Assembly (NCBI RefSeq): GCF_965638725.1
Contig: NC_134953.1
Coordinates: forward strand, 9,633,001 to 9,697,000
From: Aptenodytes patagonicus
Taxonomy: Eukaryota; Chordata; Aves; Sphenisciformes; Spheniscidae
Length of the DNA: 64,000 bases
Direction of reading: 5' to 3'
Position 1 is the stretch's first letter. Every line of letters starts with the position of its first letter. The notes under the pieces are model-generated. The model was not told where the DNA came from, ran no database searches, and saw nothing but the letters and a program-made list of their open reading frames with translations. Both the position numbers and the translations under genes were made by a program. Shown piece by piece: positions 14,301-22,996 of the stretch.

Positions 14301-17300
14301 CCACATCCACCACAAGCAGCATCTCCCAAAAAGGACAGCCAGCACAGTCCTTGTTCCAAACTTGCAAGCTCTCCAGTGCGGCCCAGCATTGATCATTTAG
14401 GGACCTATCATGCAATGACCCCTGCAACTTCATCCCCTACACAGCAGTGCTCCTTGGATCCTTTGCAGAAACCAAATAAGTACTCCAGAGCAAACAGCCA
14501 TGAGATTTTATTACCCTCACAGGATGAATATGGCACAGCAGAAGGTTGCAAATCTGAGGCTTTTAGTACAAAGGGACATGTTCGCTCCTTGGCAGAGCAG
14601 TTTCAGAAAATGCATGCAGTCTCCCAGAGAAAAGGTACTCATGAAAAAGGCTGGATTGCTGCAGTGTGTCAGGATGAGAAGTCTCCAAAGTTAACTCAAA
14701 AATCTTTCATCAACCCTTCATCCTCTGGTTACAGACAGCTAATCCATCAAAACCAAGAGAACAAAAACCAGTCTCCTGAAAAATTACACTCAACTGTGGA
14801 TATTAGGGACGGGGTAGTTTCTTTGGAGGGTTTTAGTGCCCAACATGTTGCTTCTAAGAGTATTTATTCTCACAGTGAAGAGCTGTGTAGAAGAGGTGGA
14901 CAGAATATAGCAGACCCTGCACCCTACCTGGAAAGGCACTGTCATGATGGAGGAATGAAACAGGTGGATGATGGAGCTACTAGTAGCATGGTTGCCTCTA
15001 TGCCTGTGGACCGTTGGGTGGATAATGTTACTAGGTATTACAGTTCTCAGAAGGCTAATAAGAATACTGAATGGCTTCCTGTACCTGGGAGGAGTCCACC
15101 CCTTTCTGATCAGAGAGCAGTTGGAGATGACTTGAGCAGGATCCCAGTACATCTGCATCCACAGTGGAATCAAGACACAGAACAGGAGCTCTCAGAACTG
15201 GAATCCCTCTATCAGACTAGTCTGCAGGCATCTCGGGCCACTAGGCCTTTCTTGGGAAGACAGGACAGTGCTAGGTATCCATTTGACCAATCAGGTAAGA
15301 ATGATGCAGCTGTTTTTCTTGGTTGACCTGCCTATGTACTCCCAATATAGGTGAAGGTATGTTTTCCAGTTGATTTAGTTCATGGGCATGAATTTGTGCA
15401 CAGATACAGAAAGATTCAGGTTGTGGACTCTGAAAACATTCTAACTAGAGAAGCAGTGTGATAGCACTGCCTGGGGAGGCTGCAGAGTAGCTGTTGATCT
15501 TGGCAAACGGAGCGCAACATCTGTTAAGAGTAACACAGACATAATTGATCCTGTTTTCAAGTAGAGAGCTAGCTGCTTAGGTCAGGCTGAATTTTGCTGT
15601 TTGAAAGTCCTACATCACCTCTGGAGTTTATTAAACTGTTTCTATGCCTGAAGTTCACGTTCTCCACATTTGTGAATTTTAACTGATTGTATTGTATTTG
15701 AGAATTTAGTCTATACCTGGTTGAGGGGAATAACTTTTAAGTGTTTTCAGATCTATGAGAGTTGAACTTGTGTTTTGCTAAGGACTACCTGCTTTAAGTT
15801 CTGGAAAATTACTTGTGAAAGCAGCACTGGGGGTACATGATCTGCACTAAGATCCTTGAGACCTTGTGGATTACTTGGTGCCGAAAGAAAACTAACAGAT
15901 TCTGTTGCTGTTTGTGAGAACATCCAGCTGTTGCTGGAGGCATTCAATTAGAGTCTGATGACAACAGTCTGGTTCCACTTAAGCTGATCTAATCTCCTGC
16001 CTGAGATAGGGCAACCTTGATCCTCTGCTTAGCACAAGTGAAGCATATTTCTTTATAATCCATGTCATAGCATTAGAGCTACGAATTTTCTGGTTAAACA
16101 CAAAGCAGCCTGAAACTTGATGGGTACCAAAGTGATATATATATGTGATATATATTGCAATACATACAACAAGACAGGTTTTCCCCTGCCCTGCACCCAT
16201 GGAGGTGGAGCCTCCATCATTCCTGACAAATCAAGCCTGGCTGTGACCAGAGTGAATACTGCAGTAAACTCTTGAACAGGTTTTTATTCAACAGCTTGAG
16301 TTTTCTATGAAACTCTCTTGTCTTGCAGTCTGGTGGCAGACCAGGTGACACATCCGAAGGTGGCCATTTCCCATTTGTTGTCCTTTGGTTTTCTTTCAGA
16401 GTTAGGCAAGATCTGACCTCACAACCTTGCAGATGCTCTTTTGCATGGGCTTGAGTCAGAAGGTCTTACGTGTTCCTACTTAGCTTACTGATTTTGGAAC
16501 CTCTTTCTGGAAATCTAACAGGATAAAGCCCAGTTGCTTTAGTGTTAGCTGGAGCTTCAGAGTTCTGTCATCAAATGCCCTGTTTCCTACGCTGACACTT
16601 TTCTTGCCTATTTCCCCACTACATGTATGAGGGATATGAGATACGGATATTCTTCTGAAGTGAAGTTTGTGTTTGAGATCTTCTGGTTTGCTGTGACTTT
16701 CAGATGTTTCTTCCTAAGTTCTGCAAATTCCGAATGAAAACAAAAAGTTTGAACCAGTGCATCTACTGTGATGAACTGGATGAAAATCACCTGAGTGGGT
16801 CTAGGACAGCTCTTTCTCACTTTTAACTTGCATTAGCTATTCATTTGCAAATGCTGTTTTAAGCTTTCTGCCCCATATCAACTGGTTTTGTCAGACCTTT
16901 GCATCCAGAATCATGGTGAAAATGCCTCTGTTTCACTACTGGAGCTTTACAACAGAGATTAAAGCAAAGACCTGATCCTCCAAATGCCACCTCAATGCAG
17001 AAAATGTGTCGTTACCAGCACATCACCTTTCTTTCTTTATAGAGAGATTCCCTGTGACCATTTTTATTAGGCCATTGATCTGCCTGTCTTTTCCATGAGA
17101 AATTTTAGGATTATAACTGGTTGGTGGGGATTGCACTGAAGTGAAGTAACTGTAGCAATCCTAGTTAAAAATAACACTTCTAACTGTTTAACCAGCACAA
17201 CAAACAGCTGACAAACTGTAGCACTGGGTGTGAACGAGCAGGTGAATTATGTGGGGAATTTAAAGCCAATGAGTCTTGTTTATCCCAAGTAACTTCAGGT

Positions 17301-20300
17301 AACTTGCTCCTGGTAGCTGATTTTCTGTCCCTTTAGGCCCCCTAAACTATCTCACCTCTGTATCAAACAAGTGCTGGTGTGCAGTTAAATCATTTAACTC
17401 TTAAATAGTTCAATTAACTGCTCCCCAGAAGCCTGCAAAAGGGCAAGTGAAGCAGGCGTGAGCATCCTGATAGACTGTTTCCCTTTGAAATGTTGGGAGT
17501 TAGCTTATGTATTAATGTTCAAAGATTCTCTGATGACTTCTCCTTCTGTGTGTATAGTCTGTCTGTCTTTGCTGGAGTCAGACCTAAGATAGTCAGAAAT
17601 GTGCCATAACGTGCAATCAGGCGTTGAATTTAACCATAGCATTTTCCTTCCCAGTCTCTGTGAACCTGAATGTGAGGAAGCTGCGTGCTACAGCTGGCAT
17701 GGGTCTCTCGAAAACCCCAACAGCAGAGATCGAGCGCAGTCTGTGTGGATCCGCTGTCTCTTCTGTCTCCAAGGTGACATGTTGTTACTTAAGATGTGCT
17801 AGAGGGGGAAGGGCTTGGCCTGTGCAAGTGAAAGAATTTACAGTGGGAGAAGTGGAATATATTATGAAAAAGGTACTGGGGTCATTGATACTAATGTTAG
17901 AGAGAATTTTAAGTGTGGTCTAGCTCAGGATTAATTAGATGAAAAATGAGTGACTTGTGCTACATGCAGCTTGCATGCAATCAAATTATCTAAATTCCGA
18001 CTTTGAGGAACATACCCGAAAACTTTAAGATCTAGTCTTTTTGAACATATTGACATGAACTACCTTGCATCACAACTTATGATAACTGCTTTTTGATGGT
18101 ATTTGCTACGGTTGGTAGTTGGTCACCTCAGAGTGGGAGAAGATGCTTTTTCTCCTTTTTTTCTGGGGTTAAACTGTTTAAATAACTGGCAGTTACATAT
18201 CAGCGCCTGTACATGAAAACATACAAGTATTTTCAAGGGGAAATGACGTTCCCTATAATACTTCCATACTCACTAAAGGGAGCTTAAATGGTCTTGCTTA
18301 TATAGAACAGAGGAAAAGAAAGAAAGAATAAATGTTTTGCTTGCTAACATAAGATGAACAAGCTTCCAGCACTCCTCAAATAATACTAGATTTTTTTTTT
18401 TGGTTATGAGAAGACTGTAGTACTTTATCATAGGATGGCTGTCAGTTGCAGCCATGATTATCTCTACAGGGGCAGTGATGCCTGTAGCAGCAGTCAGTCC
18501 TTCAGGTAGATTCATCCCAGTAGAGACTCTTTGACCTGGCTTTAGATATTTATAAAAGAATGACTCTCACTGAGACAAATCAATCCGTGTATATTTACTA
18601 AAGAAAGAAAGACTATAAGGAATAATATTTTTAATCACCAGATCCAAACAGACCCATGTGCTTTAAGTTTTCAAGGTAGTACCTGAATGAAGGATTTCAA
18701 AAAATAAAAGGTCATGGAGTTTCATTGAAATATAAGTAGTCTGTTAGATTTATATTGATCTCTTCCCTATAATTATTACAGAAAATTGATATTATGGAGA
18801 GCCTTTTCTGAAATGTGTGATCATTGTCTGCAGGTCACATATACCAGCGAACATAGCAGGGAACCCGAAGAGGAGATGTACAGTGCAGAGAATTTCCGTC
18901 GCATTGCTCGCAGTCTCAGTGGGACAGTCACCTCAAACAGAGAAGAGACCTTGGTCTCTTCTCACAGTTTTGTAAGTAGAATAATGTGCAGCTTTCGAAA
19001 GAGCCATCATCTGTGTGTAGGGTTACTGTTTTCTCTTTCTGCATCTAGCAGTTTAACAAACAAGACAGTAGACAGGTGAATAATAAGCCATGATGAAAGC
19101 TTGTCTTTGTGAATTTTTGTTCTCTTTTTGGAAGAAGAAGAATGAGCTTTTATTTAAATAACAAAGCCATCTTCTTCAGGAGTCATTGCAGAGTAGTACC
19201 TGCTGCAGCTGGTAAGCACGTAAGCTAATATTACTTGCCAGTATACAAAGACATCCAGCATAAACATTTTTTTCAGTTGACTTAGAGTATTTTCAAGAAA
19301 GCTTCTAATACACGTATAATTTTAAAAAGACACCACTAACCATGCGAAAATTTCTGCTCTCTTGTGGGTATATTCAGCAAGTAGGATTTTCAGAGAGTAA
19401 AAGTAAGCGTGAAGGGGAGACAATTCAAGACTTGGTACATAACATGGAGCCAGTCACATAGAAGAAGTAACTAAAAATAGGGAGATTGATTTTTTTTTTT
19501 TTTTTTTTCTTTCTTTCCCCCCTTTGTTACCTCTGTTAAGTAGTCTTAGGTGTGAGTTAAAACTGCCACTGAGGAAAACAGTAACAGATTGTTGTTGGTG
19601 TTTAGCAACATAGCCAGATACGATGGTTTGTCTTGGATTGAGTTTTTTGCAAACTGTGCTTAAGTTTTGATTTGAAACCAACTGCATAATAAGTGTAGAA
19701 GAGTCTCAATTGCAAAATCAGTTATGTAGACTGATTAGTCTGATTCTTTCTGCTGTGTACCATAAGCTAAGAATATGTCAACTTCCAAATGTTTGCTCCT
19801 CAGCATGCTTTAGTTGAGGGCTTTAACGCATACCCGGAGGTTCTGGCAGAAGCAATTAAAAACCTCTAGCTGTCCAAGACCCCCATCTCTGCTGAAGGTT
19901 TTTATCCCTACAACAGAAGCAGCTGATAGGATGGCTGGCTGTCACCACTCTTCAGGTTAGTCACTGGGCTCAAGTCTGTGATGGTTTGTTACCATGCCAT
20001 TCAGCCATCCCTGCTTTGGGGTAGGTACCTCCTAAGAGAGGGAAATGGTACAGCACTGGTAAATACTTCAGCTGTAACAGGTAAATCTGTTCATAGTCTG
20101 GAATCGGAGCTTTCAGTAAAGCCTGCTAGAAAATAGGAAGGCAGGATCAGCAATACCCTTCTTTATTTCATGGCTTGTAGCATGGCAGTTCCAATGCTAA
20201 CTGGCCTGCCATCGTTCTGTGGATTCAGCTTGTATACCAAACCTCCATGACGGGTTTGTGTTTGTTTTGGCTTTTTCTCCTTGGTATATTTCCAGTCAAA

Positions 20301-22081
20301 TGATCCTCCTAAGTAGCCCACCACTGCAGCAAGAGCCTTACTGGATTGATGTAGTTTTTATTTGTGTTTTTTTCACATACAGATGCATGTTTTTGTTCCG
20401 GTGACTCCTCCCTTTCCTTGGATCAACACCGTCTTTGCTTGATTCAACCCAACTCTGTGTTTACTCATCATTTTATGTTCTTTTTTTCTCCTTTCTCATT
20501 TTATAAAAGGAAGCACCAAATATGAGGAAAATGCCAGTGGACACCAGCCACCGTTCTTCCAGCTCCACTTCCCTTCCTTTCCCCCATGATCCTCCTGTGT
20601 TTCCCTTTGATACCCAGCACAACCCAACCCAGGTGCAGCACCTACCCCATGATGTACTGATGCCCAGCATGGTGGGCAAGGCACGTAAACAGTCAGGTAA
20701 TCACAGGACTTTTCATCCTCCTTTGTGATCAGAAATATTGCTGAAATACAACTCTTCAGATCTTGTCTTTCATAATGATGTTTCACCATCTGCCTGAATT
20801 CCTCCAGAAATCTGGAAGGATGAATCACGTTCTTTCTTCTCTGCCCTTTTGAGTTGTTCCATGATTCTGTGCTAAGTGGACATAACAAAAGGGAATAAAC
20901 TTTATGGAAACATTATAATGACTTTATATAAAATCATATTCACATTTTTGTGAGATATTTTCTTTAGTGTAAAAGTAGCAGTAAGACCCACCACCTTCTC
21001 ATGTATGAGAGTACTTCCACAAGCTACTCATACCAGCAAATCACACATGTAGTTGTGCCGATAGAAATAACCAATTCCTGCATGAGAATTATTTTCCCTG
21101 TGACAGCCATCAAAACCAGTTTGATCTACCAGCCTTGAAATATTTTGTTGGGCTCCTCCTTGATGACAGAAGGGCTATTAAAGAAGTCTGAAGTCTGTGA
21201 CAGCAGCTGTGGTAGGATAAGGAGTAAATGCAGTGAGGAAAGTGAATGCTAGAAAGGGTGCAGCTACCTTTTATTCAGAATTGCATGTCCACCAGTAACT
21301 GGATGTACTAGTGAGTTTGTTTTTCTTCTGTCACCTGTTGGCCACAGCTGAAAGCTCTGAGAGGATGAAACAAAAATATATAATCAGACCTTTTTTTTTT
21401 TTTTTTTTTTACCCCCCAGGAGATCAGAAGAACATCATCCAGAAACTTTTGGTTGTGCCTGACAGGGGTGAAGCTTTCCAAGGTGAAGACTACCCAGGTG
21501 TGGCACTGAGCTATGGGAGTCTCCCTTGTGCACCCAAAGGCACCCTCTCCCAGGGGCAAAAGCCTCTTGTTAATCCGCATTTAGGAGGTGGAGCATCAAG
21601 TGTCTCTGGCCATTGGCTGAACACCAGCTACCCTGCCAGGCAAACAGCCACATTACCAGATAAACGAACGACATTCTGGGGAAAACATGCTGGCCAGCCA
21701 GGCAAGAGTTTACAGGAAGGCTTCCTCCAGCAGCCTTCGCAACATCAAATGCGTGAATCTTATGCCATCGGTTGCAGGCTACCAGCCAGCACAGACTACA
21801 GCACTTCAAGAATACCACATGAGCCTTCTTGGGATCCGGGTGCCTCTCGAGGTTGTCCTGTGCCCCCTTCTTGCATTAAGGCCCCGGGTCCAAGGAGAGT
21901 TGATATGCCCCCAGAAGAAGACTGGCGACAGAACAGCTACACCCCTCAGCCTGGCAGAAGGCGAATGCTGCCAATGCATGTGATGGATGGGACTTTTTCT
22001 TCTGCTTCAGAGACACACAGAAATATGCTGGCTCGAGCAGCAGCAGCAGCTACTGGCACCATGCAAAATAATGGCTGGTGA
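2212..22081 (+). CDS. USP54: USP54 gene, 3' two thirds (12 coding exons, spliced)
   Basis: Joined coding segments are 2212-2343, 2645-3025, 4553-4787, 5646-5785, 6911-7084, 10124-10243, 11399-11591, 13838-15294, 17655-17773, 18834-18971, 20510-20696 and 21420-22081 (TGA). Together they give 3,938 nt with every phase compatible: about 1,311 residues plus the stop, against about 1,680 for the whole human protein. The product is recognised as USP54 from blocks such as [68 protein letters not shown] and [20 protein letters not shown]54 and its paralogue USP53 belong to the ubiquitin specific protease family. The USP fold is N-terminal and off-window; what is here is the long, mostly disordered, Ser/Pro-rich tail with a helical segment in the middle. 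PPP3CB follows on the same strand, as in human. The assignment rests on remembered family sequence, without an alignment. Confidence 0.95.
2344..2644 (+). other. USP54: GC-AG intron of USP54 (301 nt)
   Basis: The donor reads AAG|GCAAGA, which matches the consensus of the minor GC-AG intron class. The acceptor is ACTGCAG|GAG. The body is T-rich with GTTT-type low complexity around 2470-2550. No coding potential is needed here. Confidence 0.8.
2645..3025 (+). CDS. USP54: USP54 exon B
   Basis: The acceptor is TGCAG|GAGAAACC and the donor is GCAG|GTAAGA; length 381 nt. It encodes [16 protein letters not shown], then [49 protein letters not shown] and [17 protein letters not shown]. These blocks are almost unchanged from mammalian USP54. 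Ser clusters and basic residues suggest a phosphorylated, disordered linker (inference). Confidence 0.95.
3026..4552 (+). other. USP54: USP54 intron
   Basis: The intron runs from GTAAGA to TTGACAG. It contains an 18-base A run at 4046-4063 and a C-rich patch near 3595-3630. No gene or recognisable mobile element was seen. Confidence 0.8.
4553..4787 (+). CDS. USP54: USP54 exon C
   Basis: The acceptor is CTTGACAG|GTAAAG and the donor is CACAG|GTAGAT; length 235 nt (2+231+2). The first half ([20 protein letters not shown]) is divergent. The second half carries the conserved block [20 protein letters not shown] followed by [12 protein letters not shown]. The open frame begins earlier, at 4447, but that part lies in the intron because it precedes the acceptor. 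Confidence 0.93.
4788..5645 (+). other. USP54: USP54 intron
   Basis: AT-rich intron sequence with an 11-base A run near 5570. It ends in an unusual acceptor, CTTCTTGGAG, where the base before AG is G instead of the usual C or T. No other feature was seen. Confidence 0.75.
5646..5785 (+). CDS. USP54: USP54 exon D
   Basis: Length 140 nt (1+138+1). It reads [20 protein letters not shown] then [18 protein letters not shown], matching the mammalian order [24 protein letters not shown]. The donor AATG|GTAAGA is good. The acceptor TTGGAG|GGATG is weak. It is still the only AG that joins in frame, because upstream AGs would bring in stops. Confidence 0.88.
5786..6910 (+). other. USP54: USP54 intron
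   Basis: Intron running from GTAAGA to TTGGAAG. It is ordinary AT-rich sequence with no repeat or gene recognised. The 93-residue open frame near 5833 is a chance frame with no splice support. Confidence 0.75.
6911..7084 (+). CDS. USP54: USP54 exon E (charged helical segment)
   Basis: The acceptor is TTGGAAG|GTGGGG and the donor is TCAGG|GTAACA; length 174 nt. It encodes [20 protein letters not shown] then [20 protein letters not shown] and [11 protein letters not shown]. The heptad-like spacing of L/V and the dense E/R/K content predict a long alpha-helix, possibly a coiled coil. This is one of the most conserved blocks of the tail. Confidence 0.95.
7085..10123 (+). other. USP54: USP54 intron
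   Basis: A 3-kb intron. It contains an exact 18-bp tandem duplication (7818-7853) and a C/A-rich low-complexity patch (about 9195-9230). Small open frames on both strands look random. No recognised mobile element. Confidence 0.75.
7818..7853 (+). repeat. Perfect 18-bp tandem duplication
   Basis: Two exact adjacent copies of CTTTGTTTTAGCCCTCAA occupy 7818-7835 and 7836-7853 inside a USP54 intron. Identity of the copies suggests a recent slippage or duplication event. Confidence 0.95.
10124..10243 (+). CDS. USP54: USP54 exon F (helical hairpin, first part)
   Basis: The acceptor is TTGCAG|GGAGGA and the donor is CTATAT|GTAAGT; length 120 nt. It encodes [20 protein letters not shown] then [20 protein letters not shown]. 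The pattern of small and hydrophobic residues ([23 protein letters not shown]) looks like a paired-helix TPR or MIT-like fold (inference). It continues directly into exon G. Confidence 0.95.
10244..11398 (+). other. USP54: USP54 intron
   Basis: Intron with T-rich low-complexity stretches at about 11160-11186 and 11320-11395. The latter acts as the long pyrimidine tract before the acceptor TTTTAG. No gene seen. Confidence 0.75.
11399..11591 (+). CDS. USP54: USP54 exon G (helical hairpin, second part; Q/P tract)
   Basis: The acceptor is CATTTTAG|CTAAAC and the donor is ACAAG|GTAGTC; length 193 nt (2+189+2). It encodes [31 protein letters not shown] and QDRMQ, completing the helical unit begun in exon F. 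A Gln/Pro-rich low-complexity tail follows ([11 protein letters not shown]). Confidence 0.95.
11592..13837 (+). other. USP54: USP54 intron
   Basis: A 2.2-kb AT-rich intron, CT-rich in its middle part (about 12150-12450). No repeat family or gene recognised. It ends in TGTGTTTTAG. Confidence 0.75.
13838..15294 (+). CDS. USP54: USP54 exon H (large 1,457-nt exon, disordered region)
   Basis: The acceptor is GTTTTAG|TGAACA and the donor is ATCAG|GTAAGA. It encodes 485 full codons. The start ([40 protein letters not shown]) and the end ([28 protein letters not shown]) match USP54 well. The middle keeps only islands such as [20 protein letters not shown] and [17 protein letters not shown]. High Ser/Pro/Gln content and low conservation indicate disorder. 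The true exon begins after the AG at 13836-13837; the frame is open slightly upstream. Confidence 0.96.
15295..17654 (+). other. USP54: USP54 intron
   Basis: A 2.4-kb intron with a small (AT)n patch at about 16136-16157. The stretch 15,960-17,050 has fewer simple repeats than its surroundings, but no protein or mobile-element family could be named on either strand. It ends in CTTCCCAG. Confidence 0.7.
17655..17773 (+). CDS. USP54: USP54 exon I
   Basis: The acceptor is TTCCCAG|TCTCTG and the donor is TCCAAG|GTGACA; length 119 nt, ending in phase 0. It encodes [20 protein letters not shown] then [12 protein letters not shown]. Only the GLSKT-TAE-E core resembles mammalian USP54, so this is a fast-evolving exon. 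The phases on both sides fit exactly. Confidence 0.85.
17774..18833 (+). other. USP54: USP54 intron
   Basis: AT-rich intron sequence running from GTGACA to GTCTGCAG. No gene, RNA or recognised mobile element. Confidence 0.75.
18834..18971 (+). CDS. USP54: USP54 exon J
   Basis: The acceptor is GTCTGCAG|GTCACA and the donor is AGTTTT|GTAAGT; exactly 46 codons, phase 0 at both ends. It encodes [20 protein letters not shown] followed by [15 protein letters not shown], close to the mammalian YSAENLRRISRSLSGTV block. An exon of this type can be skipped without breaking the frame. Confidence 0.94.
18972..20509 (+). other. USP54: USP54 intron
   Basis: A 1.5-kb intron with an 18-base T run near 19491-19508. 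It ends in a pyrimidine tract followed by TTATAAAAG. No gene seen. Confidence 0.75.
20510..20696 (+). CDS. USP54: USP54 exon K
   Basis: The acceptor is ATAAAAG|GAAGCA and the donor is GTCAG|GTAATC; length 187 nt. It encodes a Ser-rich start ([20 protein letters not shown]) and [14 protein letters not shown]. These match the mammalian SSSSSLPVIHDPSVF and PDVLMPTMAGE segments. Confidence 0.92.
20697..21419 (+). other. USP54: USP54 last intron
   Basis: A 723-nt intron. It ends with a 20-base T run (21391-21410) followed by ACCCCCCAG, an extreme polypyrimidine tract. Confidence 0.8.
21420..22081 (+). CDS. USP54: USP54 last coding exon L with stop
   Basis: The acceptor is CCCCCCAG|GAGATC and the TGA stop is at 22079-22081; 662 coding nt. 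It encodes [20 protein letters not shown], a variable middle, then the conserved C-terminal block [20 protein letters not shown]. It ends in an Ala run and TMQNNGW, where the human protein ends in a similarly short ..SQW. The CAG repeat that codes the Ala run (22038-22052) is short. Confidence 0.95.
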
Positions 22082-22853
22082 GATCCCATCTGCTCCATGT
22101 GCCCTGATAAACTGCTCTGTGAACAGACTATAGCTGTTGCCAGAGCATGGACTACATGGAGACAGCAAACTCTGTCAATCAGTAGCTGTGCCAGTTTTGT
22201 CTTAAAATGTAGCTATACAGTATGTGGAAACTAATTGCACTGTATTTCATTTCTGACACTACTGAACTGTCTGGATGGGGAACCCTATCTATTCTAGTCC
22301 TGGCCTCTCCTAGAAAAAAAGTGCTATAGGAATGGTAAGCTTCAGGGGCGTTGGTTTATGGGTAAGATCAGAAGTATGCACATGTTTTGAAGGAAGACGG
22401 CCACTAACAAAGGACATTTTTAAGGACTCTTTCATGAAATGTAGCTTTGGTAAATTCTTCACGTAAAAACTCAATCCTTTTGTTTTCCTCTCCTTCCTCT
22501 CTCCTGTTCCTTCCTAGAGGAAAAAAAACTGACCCACCTTCCAGGTTCCAGTAAATCTGCACTTGGCAGGCTGGCAGTTAGTAAAGCAAACCCAGTTTTC
22601 AGTGTGCTGAGATCTTGGGCAGAGATCACAGCCGTAGTTGCTGCTGAGGAAGTGGCAGGGAGACGTTGTTCGTCAGTAAACCAGAATTTTCCCCACTTCC
22701 TTAAGGCAAACTAACAATGCTTCAAACAGAAAAGACTGTTAATGCTGCACGCTTAATTACACCAATGTAAACACAGAATAAGTTTAACTATTTTAGTGTC
22801 AAACATACTTGCTTTTGTAAGTATTTTTCAAATAAATCTATGAAAATAGTTCT
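22082..22853 (+). other. USP54: USP54 3' UTR
   Basis: Untranslated sequence from the stop to the likely cleavage site. The AATAAA at 22831-22836 is followed at about 25 nt by a GT-rich element (TGTCTGTGTATGAG, 22861-22874), as expected of a working cleavage site. The exact end is inferred. Confidence 0.7.
22831..22836 (+). terminator. USP54: Polyadenylation signal AATAAA (proximal)
   Basis: Canonical hexamer 750 nt after the USP54 stop, with a GT-rich downstream element at 22861-22874. This is the best candidate for the main mRNA end. Confidence 0.7.
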
Positions 22854-22990
22854 ATTTACCTGTCTGTGTATGAGCTTTCTTTGCTATTTGGCCTTTACTC
22901 ATCAGTTGGCCTAAAACTGCTGATTTATTTTCTTATACATTAACAAACATGAGTAAATTGTTTGCTCTAGTTCATTAACAAAGTTTATGT

Positions 22991-22996
22991 AATAAA
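22991..22996 (+). terminator. USP54: Polyadenylation signal AATAAA (distal candidate)
   Basis: A second canonical hexamer 160 nt further on, with GTGTGTTT-type sequence about 45 nt downstream. It could give a slightly longer 3' UTR. A third AATAAA at 23544 is less well placed. Confidence 0.4.

Noticed and set aside
15960..17050. Intron stretch with coding-like texture, considered as a decayed retroelement or antisense exon
   Set aside because: Neither strand gives a recognisable protein, LTR or tail, and no splice-site pair supports an exon.
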